Shown piece after piece: positions 51,587 through 63,531 of a DNA stretch of 64,000 nucleotides. The translations under genes and the position numbers were made by a program. This DNA is from Zingiber officinale (lineage: Eukaryota; Streptophyta; Magnoliopsida; Zingiberales; Zingiberaceae), in assembly GCF_018446385.1 (NCBI RefSeq), contig NC_056000.1:51368722-51432721 (forward strand), in the 5' to 3' direction. The stretch's first letter is position 1. The number at the start of each line of letters is the position of its first letter. The notes under the pieces are model-generated. The model saw only the letters and a program-made list of their open reading frames with translations. It did no database searches and was not told the origin of the DNA.

Positions 51587-54547
51587 AGGGAAGCCATGAT
51601 GAAGCCCTCAATAATTAAGGGCTCCATCAATAAATAGTAATATTACAGTTTTTGTCAACAATCAACAGATGGTCGGTTAATGATTTTCAGCAATTGGCAT
51701 ACTATAGCAATCTCCAGATTATTTCTAGCTGACTGCAAATTGTGAGTAGAGCCTACTTTGGATGATTTTGGCATCCCTCAATTAAAATCACCAGGCATTC
51801 AATATAGAATTGTAAAGTGAATTAAATTTTGATATTTTTACCCAACTAGCACAATCAGACAACCACCTAAAGATTCACCCATGTTATAATCTTATTTAGG
51901 AAAATTACAAATTAAATGTTATATTATAACCTAAAATTGGAATTTGTAATTTGAACTTTGAAGCCTAAATGTCTAAAATATTTTTATGTTTAGTAAATTT
52001 TGATTTTTAAATTGATTATAAGTTATGGTATTCATTTGATGCAATTTAATGCTTTCTTAAAGAGAAAGCTTCCAATTTTCCTTCAACAATAGTGTAAATA
52101 AACTCCCTCTCCTCCTCCCATGTTGAAACCATTGGTTCACCAATGGTGGGAAGAGGTGAGTTATTTTTTTTCCAAACTAGAGTAGGTTCTTCCACTTTTA
52201 TCATTGCCATGCCTATATTTTTGAAAATTTTGTTCTTATTCTATTCGTATCTTTGTTCTTTTGGTATCTTTAGTCATGACTTGTTGCATATTAACTACAA
52301 CCTCATTTTAGTTACTAGTGCAATCTGATATATCGTAGAGAATCTATAATTTTGGTCGGTATGAGAATAGAAAATTTTAATTGACATACTGATAAACCCT
52401 ATTTTGGTTGGTTGCATGCTACATGTATGTTCATTATTGTGCCTCTTACTTCTCAAGTTAAGGTAATAATTACCTTAAATTATAAAACTCTCGATACCAA
52501 ACAGGATAAAAATGTAACCTTTACCTATGGGACAATGGCGCAACTCCATAAACTTGGTACAGATTACACATTCAATTTCATATAAATTGATACCTAACCA
52601 AAGTATGATTTACTCCTAAATATCTTAGTTGACTCGAGAACCAAAAATTGTAATGAGTCTAGCAACCAATTTTTTAAAATAATGCTAAAATATTAATTAG
52701 TAAGTTGATCCAAGTAATTACGATATAGTAAGAAATGTAACTAACCTTTACTTATGGGTTCAAGATTTGGTTAGAACTCGATGACAATGACTTTAAATCT
52801 ATATTCAATCATGATTCAATTTTGGTCTTAGTTAAACTCAAGATCTGTGTTCTTGGACATGATTTGGCAAGTCAATGACTGCACGATCTAACATTTAACT
52901 GGTATTAAATTAAAGAATAAAGATTTAGGTCAAGTCTAGGTTCCCAAGGGACTACGTTCAATCGTCAATATTAGACTCTAATTAGTTCGTAATTCATAAA
53001 AAATATCTAGTTGAGGTTCAATAAGTCAACAATCATTAAGTTACATATTTATTATAGATAGTATCCAGGGATCACTATAATGACTAATTCAAATTCAATT
53101 TGATTAAAATTCTAATCCAAAAGAAATCAACCTTATCATCAATTTGTCTATATCTCAAATAATTAATTTACCATCATATCATAAAGAAATCTACTTGTTA
53201 ATTGATCCAAATATTAGAAAATTTACCCATTATATAAAGAGATCTAGCAATCTTACCTAATTTGTGAATTTACAGAACTATCTAATTACAATCTGAATAA
53301 ATGACTAGAAAGATACTAAATCTGGTCTTTCATAGACATTGTTCTAGTTGAATGTATCCTCTGAAAAAATAATAAATAAATCACAATACCCTAAGCTATA
53401 TGGAAGGTAAAGGATGCATGCATTTCCATTGTAGCCCCTATAATAATGAATTGTAAAACTTATGCCAACTTAAAGATTATATTAGTTGCATTGTTTATAC
53501 AAAGAAATGTTTGATGAAGCATGTATTTGCATCTATAGATGTGAAAATAGGGTTTGTCAGTATGCCAATTAAAATTTTCTATTCTCATACCGACTAAAAT
53601 TACAGATTCTCTATGATGTATCAGATTGTACTAGTAACTAAAATGTGGTTGTAGTTAATATGCAATAAGTCATGACTAAAGATACCAAAAGAACAAAGAT
53701 ACGAATAGAATAAGAACAAAATTTTCAAAAATATGTGCATGGCAAAGATAAAAGTGGAAGAACCTACTCTAGTTTGGAAACAAAAACTAACTCTCCTCTT
53801 CCCACCATTGGTGAACCAATGGTTTCAGCATGGGAGGAGGAGAGGGAGCTTATTTATAATACTGTTGAAGGAAAATACGAAGCTTTCTCTTTAAGAAAGC
53901 ATTAAATTGCATCAAATGAATACCATAACTTATAATCAATTTAAAAATCAAAATTTACTAAACATAAAAATATTTTAGACATTTAGGCTTCAAAGTTCAA
54001 ATTACATATTCCAATTTTAGGTTATAATATAACATTTAATTTGAAATTTTCCTAAATAAGATTATAATATGGGTGAATCTTTAGGTGGTTGTCTGATTGT
54101 GCTAGTTGAGTCAAAATATCAAAATTTAATTCACTTTACAATTCTATATTGAATGCTTGGTGATTTTTAATTGAGGGATGTCAAAATCTTCCAAAGTAGG
54201 CTCTACTCACAATTTACAGTCAGCTAGAAATAATCTGGAGATTGCTATAGTATGCCAATTGCTAAAAATCATTAACTGGCCATCTGTTGATTGTTGACAG
54301 AAGCTGTAATGTTACTATTTGTTGATGGAGCCCTTAATTTTTGAGGGTCTCATCATGGCTTCCCTTATGAAGAACTCATAATAATTGAGGGTCTCATCAT
54401 GGTTTCCTATTGAGAATTTTCTTATAAAGCAATTAGAGTGGTTTTTAAAATTTTCAATTCTTTATTTAGGATATCCTAAAATAAGTCCTATATGGTTTTT
54501 GCAATAAGACAGAATTGTTAGGTTTTGGGGGATGCATTGCAATCATT
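51405..54547. repeat. Large inverted repeat, arms about 1 kb
   Basis: The left arm 51,405-52,414 and right arm 53,543-54,547 are diverged reverse complements around a spacer of about 1.13 kb (52,415-53,542). Matching landmarks include ATTGCAATGCATCCCCC at 51,409 with its inverse near 54,535, GGTTCTTCCACTTTTATC at 52,184 with its inverse near 53,755, and AACCCTATTTT at 52,404 with its inverse near 53,545. Beyond the right arm, 54,548-54,640 matches (inverted) a second copy of the tandem duplication. No coding sequence was recognised in arms or spacer. Confidence 0.88.
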
Positions 54548-56087
54548 GAGAACCTTCTTATGAAGCAAATAGAGTGGTTTTTAAAATTTTTAATTCTTTA
54601 TTTAGGATGCCCTAAAATAAGTATGCACAAAGAGATCTTAACTAGCATGCACAAGAAGAGATTGTTTCTTGTGTGTTAATGTAGCATGAAATGAAAAGAA
54701 AGGCCTCCACACTTTATCTTACCTTAGAAGAAGTATTTGGAGTTGAAATATACGCTGTAGTTCCATCTACACTTGCATCAGATGTGAACCTCAACAAAGC
54801 ATTTGATTTGATGTCATCTTTTACATTAATCTGGTTTGCGTTATAGAAGATGAATCCATGGAGTTTGCAGGATTAACTTGTTGGTTATCTTTGTATTTTC
54901 CAGCACTTTCCCTTGCCTCAGACAACTCCAGTTGAAGTTGTTGTATGACTTGCATATGATGGCGATCCATTTCAACAAACTAGCAAGGCGCCAAAGATTA
55001 GTTATCGAAGAGGAAGCAACCAAATAAAAGATTGTGGCCGATGCACAATATAGCGGAGGAAAAATCCATGATCACACTTTCGTAGCAAATAGAGGCACAA
55101 AGCATTAGTAATCTAACCTGTCGTTGGATACCGATCCAGCATTGGTTAAACTGCTCACTGCGCTCTCATAGCTCAGCTTGCAATGACTGGTTAGTGGAGG
55201 TATGCAAAGCATCCATTTCTTGAACACGTGAAATCCATGAGTGTGCCTCCCTCAATTGTTCATCCTTAAAATGAATTGTTTCTTGTGCAAGTTGATTCTG
55301 AAAGGAAGAATATTATATTACTTTGCTTCAAAACAACAGAAGGATACATCATTGGATAGGATATATAACCAGGCAAATTTTAAACAAATGCATTAGCAGT
55401 AGAATGGAAGAAGAAAACTATTAAAATGACCAATTGTGATTATCATAAATCCAGTACAAGCAGGTCAAAGTTTTATATTTAAAAAGTTAGGAAGCAACTC
55501 CTGGCAAATTAAATGGCAGGTGGACATAATATTCTCTGCACAATATTTTATAGGTTTGGTGAATGATTGGCAGTCTCTAGAAAATTTATCTGTCAACCGT
55601 GAATAAGCTTATTCACACCCTTTAGTAAAAGTGTGTCGTGCTAACTCTTCTGACAATATGCCTCCAGTCATGTGATAATCCAATTTCACCAACCAGATAA
55701 CAATTGTCTAAGTTGATACTATCTGCCACTTTACCACAAGTCTTTAGGTACAACCGTTAAGTATTTCCATTAACACTCATCTTCACAAGCTCAGAAAAAA
55801 ATGGCAGTCAGATCACTAACTATCAGTGCATTTTTTTGCTACGGCTCAATCTATTTTGTATTGGTAACTTGACAAAAGGACACTGTCTTGTCAGCTTTTC
55901 TTGATACTTTTAATTCCCTATTATAACACCAGTTATTGAATCTTGAAGAACGAAATGTAGCTGTAATGAAGGAAATTATTAGACTTTTTCCCTAAACTTA
56001 TTACAACTTTACATACAACATTGATTGTTCACATATTTATAAAAAACATTTCTAACTATTCATAAGCAAGTTCATAGCACCCCCCAT

Positions 56088-56289
56088 ATCAAATTCTTTG
56101 TCCTCAAATTTCTCTGTCCCCGTGTCCCTTTGTCGATCGGACGGATCATATTACATCTCAAGGATGCTTTGCACATCACAAGGATATTGTACACATCTTA
56201 AAGATGTCATGATATCTTAAGATGTAATCTGATCCGTTCGATTGACAGGAGATACGGGGACAGAGAAATTTGGGGATAGAAGATTTGAT
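56088..56289. mobile_element. Hairpin MITE with long terminal inverted repeats
   Basis: Arms of about 70 bases are near-perfect inverse copies: ATCAAATTCTTTGTCC and TTTCTCTGTCCCCGTGTCCC on the left, with GGGGACAGAGAAATTTGGGG and AGAAGATTTGAT on the right. The centre is about 60 bases. It is non-coding. Long arms are Mutator-like, but no 9-bp duplication was recognised. Confidence 0.65.
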
Positions 56290-56849
56290 CTGCCCCCCAC
56301 CCCCCAATCAAACTAATTCAAAAAGATTATATGTAGGATTTGAAAGCAGGCTGGGAGTGGGGGCGGCCTTAAAAAGAAAACTATGTTTAGGGTCCACAAA
56401 ACAAAGGAATGGACGATAAAGAAAATGCACAATAGTAAAGAGAGAAAAGCAATGATAACTCAGTTTTTTATGTCATTTGGTAGCCCTTAGGCTCCAATTC
56501 CACAGCTTATGACCTTTTGCTAGCTTTCTCCTTCTCGAATAGTTTTGGAGGTGGAGAAACCTCTTGCTTACAAAAAGAGTAAAGAAAAATACAAACGAAG
56601 GAAAGAATGGAAAAGAGAGCATGAGAGTAAAGATTTTGGCTTAGTAGATTTGTTGTCGAAGTTGAATAAATTTATAGCCAACATGTCCTATATTTATAAG
56701 CCTCTCCCAACCTTCCAAGAAATCTCAATAGATGCCTCCTTTAGCATCAGTCAACTAGTCACTAGCACCCAACTGCTTTTATTGTCGTTTCAATTGATAG
56801 GTTGCATAGTTATTTAAGACATGAGACATCCAAAAGCACATAAATACTA

Positions 56850-57845
56850 TGGGGCCTAAGGCGTATGATGCAAGGTGAGGCGCACGTCTTGCCAAAGTTA
56901 GGCGTTGTGGGTATATATTTTACAATTCAAATATATATATCTGTCAAAATATTTCACTAGTAAAATTATACTCCATAAAATATTAAATAATAATATAAAT
57001 ATAAAATTCACTAGTAAATAAATTTATGATTAACATAATTCAAATTAAAGAAAAAAATCTTCAAATATCTAAATCATCAAAATCCTCTTCATCTTCCTCA
57101 ATCCTATTATTATCAACATCACCAGATATTTCATATTTGTATAACTGAAACTTTCCTCAAGACCGAATTCTTCCTCCTCTTCATCAATAAGTTGAGTTGT
57201 AAAAGATATTCTCTTAGTTCCTTTTGATGTAGTTGCCTGTATTTCTTTTGAAGAAGAAACTCGAGATCTAAAACTGTAGACATCTTCACCAACTTTAGAA
57301 GCTCGTGCAACTTCCCTACAAGTCAAATTGTCATCATAAAATATTAAATCATTTTCTTCATTAGTGTTGTCACTCAATATCCCATATCTCATCTAAAGAA
57401 ATAGGATCGACTATGAGTATATCATATTGACACCTGAAAGCTCTATTATACTTAATAAAAACTAAAATATTTAGTTTTTTTTCTTCAACATATTCCTTCT
57501 TTTGAAATGAAGCTTCACACAAAACGAAAAACTATTTTATTTTAATTTTTTATAATAAATATATTTAATATTTTCTTAAATATTTATACTTCCATATTCA
57601 AAATCACTCCAGTTTCATTCACAAACAGGATAAATGATGCATGCTACATAATTAAAAGGGTAATTAAAAATATGGGCGAGTCTTTAAAAAGTTTTTTAGG
57701 ACCTGATTTGCATTTGTACGTCTCGCTTCAATGAGGCAAGAAAAATCAAGCCTCAAGTGTGTCTGCCACCTCTCACAAGACGCACGCTTAAGGCGACTAG
57801 GCGCAAGAGATTCACCTAATTGTGCCTTGTGCATAGGCACAACCA
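56850..57845 (-). mobile_element. Remnant transposon with hAT-like frame
   Basis: The left part (GGCCTAAGGCG ... GAGGCGCACGTCTTG) and right part (CAAGACGCACGCTTAAGGCG) are loosely inverted. Between them a minus-strand frame at 57,069-57,392 (DDNLTCREVARASKVGEDVY, acidic tail) recalls the C-terminal region of plant hAT transposase-like proteins, weakly. No complete transposase. Confidence 0.35.
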
Positions 57846-58470
57846 GCGGAACCCCTTTAATAACTATGACTAATCAGTCAACTGCCTTCAACAATTATTT
57901 CTAGAATCAATCGTTATAGCAAACTAATCATTTTATTATAATCATTGAACCGCCAATCGAATTGCACCATTAGTCAACTATATTAAGACGTAACTTCTAA
58001 AGGACTGTTGTTACATCACACAACCAGATCTCTTACACCAAATGAATGCCCTTGGCCTAAATCATCAATCGACTATAGAGTTAACTAATACATGGTATCT
58101 AATGAATCGATTGGCACATTTGGCAACTAGCAGCTATGAGTTGTATGGTTGACTAGGATAATAATAAATTTTAAGGCTTTCGTTCCAGCCTAATCTATCC
58201 TTCAATTCTTTAATATTTCATGTGCACTCACTCATTGCTGCACAAATGAAATAGCTAAGTCATTAAAAAAAAAACATTTAGAATCTTTGTATGGAAAGCC
58301 TTCCGTCAACCCTGACTAGCCGATGTTTCATTTTCTCATGCATTCATTCACCATTGAACTATTGAGACATCAAATCACCTTTGATATGTCGCTTCTTCCT
58401 CTTGCTACTCTGTATACACTTGTCACAATCTTATCAAATACATTTTCTAATATATCCCTTTATCTAATAT

Positions 58471-58571
58471 ATGAAACAACCTCTTGTAAAAAGTAAGATA
58501 AGATTACATACAATGAATTCTTCCTCGAAATCTCGCATAACGGGAACTTCGTGCACCGGACTATTTTTTTT
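58471..58571 (+). mobile_element. 5'-truncated Au SINE with 18-bp duplication
   Basis: The 3' half of an Au SINE (TACAATGAATTCTTCCTCG, CGCATAACGGGAACTTCGTG, CACCGGACT, then T9) is flanked by a perfect 18-bp duplication, TATCCCTTTATCTAATAT, at 58,453-58,470 and 58,572-58,589. The 5' tRNA-like part is missing. Confidence 0.85.
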
Positions 58572-59857
58572 TATCCCTTTATCTAATATCAAAATTGAAT
58601 GTATCGACATAATAAACCACCAACTTGTTAAAAAAGTAAATTCTAAGATGACATTTTAATTTAGCAAATCTACTAGTTGAGAAAATAAATGAATTTAAAA
58701 TTCACCACGACTATTAAAGCAGGACTACCAAAGATGAGGAGATCATGAACTTGAGATTTATCAAGGAAAAGGCACAATGACATGGGCAATTTACATGTAA
58801 TAGCGGCATTGGGCGAAAGAAGTAGTTGTGACTCTAAAGTAGTGCGACAAGGACTAAATTTGATCATTGGTTGTTACAGGAAAGCCCAACCAATGTTTTA
58901 TTAATAAGCGGCTCATGCATGAGCAATTATCCAGAAAGAGCAACATACCTAAAATCAAACCTTAAACAAACACCATTAACGCCCCAAACATCAAAATGGA
59001 CTTTGGAAAAAAGTGTAAAAGTATGTTTAATGACGCTAGAGAAGACTGATAAGTGTTTAGCCTTCTAGTATATCATTGTTTTTCACTAATAGCCAACTCA
59101 GGCATGAATAATTATCTAGGGCAATAATGTTATACCAAAAAACAAATTTTGAAGAAACTTGACTAACATATCAGACATCAAAATGGACTAAAAATGTGTA
59201 AAAGCATGTTTAGTAACACAACTAGGAAAGGAACACAAAATGTTTACCTTTCTAGTACGTCATTGTCTATTTAGAAAGGAGAAGAATCACATACAAGAGT
59301 AAGATGAACATGTAGCCATTATGAACTGGTACATTCCTCAAGATGCATTCCAAGTACCATTCAGCTTTCTAAATCATGAATCTCAAATGAAAAAACAATC
59401 AACAAAATTATTGAGCAACTTAGTTACTTTGTGCATTTTCACACAAATGGTAACTTCCAAGAAAATTTCGGCATATAATATATAGAAAAAAACAACAATG
59501 AGGTGAAAGTGGCCCATCTGCTAATGTATCATTGGTAGAATGAAACATTAGTGTAAGGATTAGGGGAAAAAAATATTACGAGAAAATTCTCAGTAGCTCC
59601 TAAATTGAGAATCCAAGTGTTTGATCTAAAGGCATCCACCAAACAAGTGCAAGACTACCTTGAGAATCATGGACATAGAAGAAGCATTTGGAAAAGCTTG
59701 GAATTGAAAGTACCATTCATGTTCCAACCTTGATATAACATCAGTGTATCTAGTCCTAGAAGGCTTATTACCAAGAAAGCCAGACTACTAAGTTGAAAGA
59801 TTTTCTTAATGATAACTAACTACACAAGCAAATATAAAGTAAATAAAGATATAACCA

Positions 59858-60240
59858 AGCTTTATCCCACTAGGTGGGTGGACTATATTGATCCTTTTAT
59901 GTCATTGGACTTTATCCCCTACTATATTATCAGCTATACTTAAATAAATTTTATTTTGTTTTATTATTGTTAACTAAATCTTTTTTGATCTTCTTCCTAT
60001 TTTGATGTGCGTATTTGTCATATTTTCACATCGTCTAACTAGAGTATTTATTGGACATCTAAGTACATGTTTGTATCATATTAAATGTGTCTCTCGAAGT
60101 ATTTTCTCAATAGATACAACTCCAATTTTCTCTCTAATGCTCTCAATTCTTATTCTACTCATCCTCGTATGTCCACGCATCCACCTTAGCATCCTCATCT
60201 TTGTAACTCTCATCTTCTACTCATGTGGTACTTTATAATC
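59858..60240 (-). pseudogene. LINE reverse-transcriptase tail fragment
   Basis: On the minus strand the sequence reads KMRMLRWMRGHTRMSRIR, then IREKIGVVSIEKILRETHL, a stop, and PINTLVRRCENM, the end of the RT region of plant LINEs. The lower-coordinate end (CCACCTAGTGGGATAAAGC) matches the usual last codons. It is 5'-truncated and carries stops, as is normal for dead LINE copies. It lies in the long third intron of the coiled-coil gene. Confidence 0.65.
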
Positions 60241-61212
60241 ATATAAAACACATGACTTTTTTCTCCATTTCAACAAAGATAATAAAGTAAAAATAAAGAT
60301 ACTTAAAGTTTCAGAAGTACTTTAAGTAAATAAAGAGAATGAAGTAAAAAATAAACAATATATCATTTGACATTAAAGGAGTTGAAAACGAGTGATAATG
60401 CTTTAATCAGGTTCTGGAGCCATCAAGGACGTGATGGTTAAGAAGAACACTAGGTTAAGGTGAGAGAATTAATAGAAAAGGCAGAAAGGTAAAGCAGCAA
60501 TACAAGAATCGCATGCATGGTATCTAGGTGCAGCACAAGTACGTTGACAGAGAGAATTAATACGAAATTGATGCAGCACCAAATTAAACTTTTAGATCAC
60601 ATAAAATTGAGATGAATTAATGAAGCATGGAATACCTATCACACACGATGGGGAAAAAAACCTCACACAGAGATTAATTATGGAATATTTTTATTAATCA
60701 AAAGTTGATTAATACCAACCAAATTAAAAAGGAAAATGCACTAAATGGAAAACATAATAGTCCCAATAAACTATTATCAGGTTAAAAGATACACACTAAA
60801 CTCCTACCAAACTAAAAGATATCAATCCTTTTGACATCAACTATGGAGTTAGAACATATGACCAAATAATTAACCAAGTTCATGAAATGTATTCCTTTGA
60901 CATGAACCAGATGAATGTCCCTTGTACAAGAAAATCATGGAAATTAACGAGTAGTAGTGATCAAAAATCAGATAACTACCATGTAGGTTATGCTAAATCA
61001 TCATCAATCACAATTACTTGAATGATAATTTAAATAGAATAGCATCTCTAAGTGAGTAACCACAAATGGGAGACAAGATGAAAAAAAAAAACAATCAAGA
61101 TGTTATTGAATTTTCAAAGAGATGGATAATCTAAGTTTCAACTGCAAGTAGTATATGGCTCTCAGATAATTGCGAAAAAGGTAAATAAAGTAGGAAAATT
61201 TAAGAAATCAAC
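60241..61212 (-). other. Intron sequence of the coiled-coil gene
   Basis: AT-rich, no further exon or element recognised. Confidence 0.4.
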
Positions 61213-62017
61213 CTGATCCTGCAATGCAAGAATTTGACTGTCTTTCCCTTGAATGTGTTCTTGGAGATCGCAAATTTGGTTAAGATGCTGTGCTCTTTCT
61301 GATTCAGTGTTATCAAGCTCCCTTCTACATATAGGAAATAGCAAGCTCATGATTCTAGCAGTATATTTACTTAGAAAATGCATAAGATCATTGAATCAGA
61401 GAAACTACACATACCTTAAGCTGTCTAATTCTTTATTTTGCTCCCGAAGAAGGTCCTCTTTAGCCCATGCCTATAACAAAATAAAAAGTAAAAAGAAAAT
61501 AAAATTCTTAGAACAAAACTAAAAATCTACATAGAAGAAGATTAATAGAAATCGGAGACAGAAAACACAAACAGCTTCACTGTCAATTTTCATAGTTTGT
61601 AGCTCCCTGTCTTTCTCTTCGACTTTCCTCTCGAGTTCAAGTATGTGTGGTTCCCTTTCATGAACTTGCTCCTGTCAAGGAGTAGAATAATGTATTATGC
61701 ATAGGCATGGAACAAGTCATTGATGCAAGTGAAATAACCTCAATCGGACAAACATGAGACTGAGAATGGAGAATTTGGACATTTCAAAGCATTTGAAGCA
61801 TAGAAGTACTCAACAAATCGTTGATGCAAATGAAATAGCCATCAGACAAACACGAGACTGAAAGAATGGAGAATGAGATATTTCAAAATACATATTACGA
61901 CATTCAAACTACTTCAATGTATGGGGAAAGAAATTAGCAAATGTCCCAAAGAGGTTTCACAAAACAGCACATATAAAGCAACCAAAAGACTCAGAAGCCA
62001 GTTATGTCATCAAATTT

Positions 62018-62049
62018 TAAAATAATAATAATAATAATAATAATAATAA
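62018..62049. repeat. (AAT)n microsatellite
   Basis: About ten AAT units. Confidence 0.9.
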
Positions 62050-62628
62050 CTATAACTGGTGCTTGCATTATAGACTGTAGTAACCATAACTATATTCTGG
62101 AGCACCAAATAAGACAGAATTACATATTATACAATAATTGAACAGACTTCTTTAACTATCGATGATGTGGATATATTGGATGGCATAGGGGTAATTAAGG
62201 GGAAATAGGTGTTGGAGTAATCCTAATGGTCCGTGCGACCATGTGTTTTAGTGTTTGGGCAAAGGGTTTAAGTTAGGTTCACCCTTGTATTTGATATGTG
62301 TATTTGAGTTGTGTAGGTTTGCAGAATACACATATGACTCAGGTTGATGACTTCGGGTCCGGTGAAGGATGGAGCATTCGAGGGATCGTGGATAAGGCAG
62401 CGAGGACAAGAGCCGAGGGAAGTGACTTCGAGGCATACGCGAAGGATGACATTGGGGACGAGCCGCGGGCTTGAATGCATCCGAGGGACGAGAGCCAAAG
62501 GAAGTAGGCTTGAAGGCAAGAGGTCAAGACTGTAAAGAAACGTCAAGTGAGTTATAAGGGTGAGGGTACGAGTGCACGAGAGATTGTACTCGGAGTAAAA
62601 TCCTAGTTTTAGGGTTTTACTGTAGCAG

Positions 62629-62853
62629 TAGGGGTGAGCATTCGGTTAATTCGGTTAATTTGATATTAATTTTGTATAAATTCTTTTTATTGTTATTTTA
62701 AACAAATTTAGTTAATTCGATATTAACTGAAATAACTAATTCGGTTAATTCAGTTTTAGTAAAACTTTGATTTGATTCGGCTAGCCAACACTAAATCAGT
62801 TTTCGGTTAATTCGGTTAATTTATGGACTGAATTAACCGAATGCTTACCCCTA
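62629..62853. mobile_element. hAT MITE inside the LTR
   Basis: A 225-bp element with ends TAGGGGTGAGCATTCGGTTA and the inverse of TAGGGGTAAGCATTCGGTTA, flanked by a perfect 8-bp duplication TGTAGCAG (62,621-62,628 and 62,854-62,861). It is AT-rich and non-coding. Confidence 0.9.
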
Positions 62854-62867
62854 TGTAGCAGTACTGT

Positions 62868-62990
62868 AGTAGTCGACTGTATGTTTTAGCAGTTGACTGG
62901 GAGCGAACAGAATGCTTCTGCTCGTTCGGTCAGTGTGGAGCAGTCTACTGCTAGTTTTAGCAGTCGACTGGTATCGAGCCGTTGGGGTGT
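62868..62990 (+). repeat. CAGTCGACTG palindromes in LTR U3
   Basis: Copies or near copies of CAGTCGACTG (AGTAGTCGACTG, GCAGTTGACTGGG, GCAGTCTACTGC, GCAGTCGACTGG) occur four to five times upstream of the TATA box at 63,051. The location matches the GATCGAT and GATCGGTCC arrays in the other two Sirevirus-like LTRs. Confidence 0.7.
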
Positions 62991-63050
62991 AACGGTCGAA
63001 TTTCCACAAAGGGCAGTCGTCTGGTAGGCAGAGTTTTCTAACCTGCGGCC

Positions 63051-63059
63051 TATATAACC
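63051..63059 (+). promoter_or_regulatory. LTR TATA box
   Basis: TATATAACC after GGCC, upstream of the conserved leader-like part of the LTR. Confidence 0.5.
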
Positions 63060-63531
63060 AAGCCTTGGAAGCTTGGTTGGGACTGACGAAATTGGACTTG
63101 GTTAAAGTCTAATTAGTAGTCTTTTGTGCTCAAGAGATCTTTATGTGCCAAGAGGTCTTGGTTGGAGTTGTGGTGAGGTTTCTCCACCCACAAGGAGGTT
63201 GAGTTAGCCGGAGTTTGCCGGGGACTAATCCACCGACGGATTGAGGGATCGTCCACCTTACGGACACGCCGAGGAGTAGGAGCAAGTTATCTTCGAACCA
63301 CGTAAACGAACGTGTTAGCGGTTTACTTTCTTGTTCTTTCCTTTAGTCTTTAGCTTGTTTGTTTTATTTGTATTATTCCGCTATGCAAGCTAACATAGTG
63401 TAGGAAGCAATCGATTTGGGGGTGGCGTCTATCCAACCCCCTTCAAGCCAGCCACCGATCCCTTACAAGTGGTATCAAAGCGAAGGTCGCACTTCACCGG
63501 ACTAACCACCGAGAAGAGCAACTACAAGAAG

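Larger units (their letters stand above)
54723..61671 (-). pseudogene. Coiled-coil protein gene fragment with stop and frame change
   Basis: Five GT-AG exons on the minus strand: 61,671-61,573; 61,470-61,415; 61,324-61,213; 55,297-55,118; 54,979-54,723. They read in frame as a continuous coiled coil: EQVHEREPHILELERKVEEK, AWAKEDLLREQNKELDSLR, RELDNTESERAQHLNQICDL, AQETIHFKDEQLREAHSWIS, WIGIQRQ and FVEMDRHHMQVIQQLQLELS. I believe this is a conserved plant family of unknown function but cannot name it. An in-frame TGA interrupts the fourth exon (55,168-55,166, in AEL-stop-ERSEQ). The last exon needs a register change near 54,870 to stay open to its donor. The third intron is nearly 6 kb and full of transposon remnants. 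First and last exons are not found; a retrotransposon begins at 62,210. Either a pseudogene or a truncated allele. Confidence 0.7.
62210..63467 (+). repeat. 5' LTR of the third Sirevirus-like element
   Basis: Boundaries are set by TGTTGG at the start and TTACA before the primer site. It includes a 225-bp MITE, CAGTCGACTG-type palindromes (62,868-62,990) and a TATA box (TATATAACC at 63,051). The outer end cannot be checked because the 3' LTR is outside the window. Confidence 0.65.

Noticed and set aside
52143-52328. Open frame MVGRGELFFFQTRVG in the left arm of the inverted repeat
   Set aside because: The inverse copy in the right arm does not keep it open, and it is AT-rich hydrophobic chance sequence.
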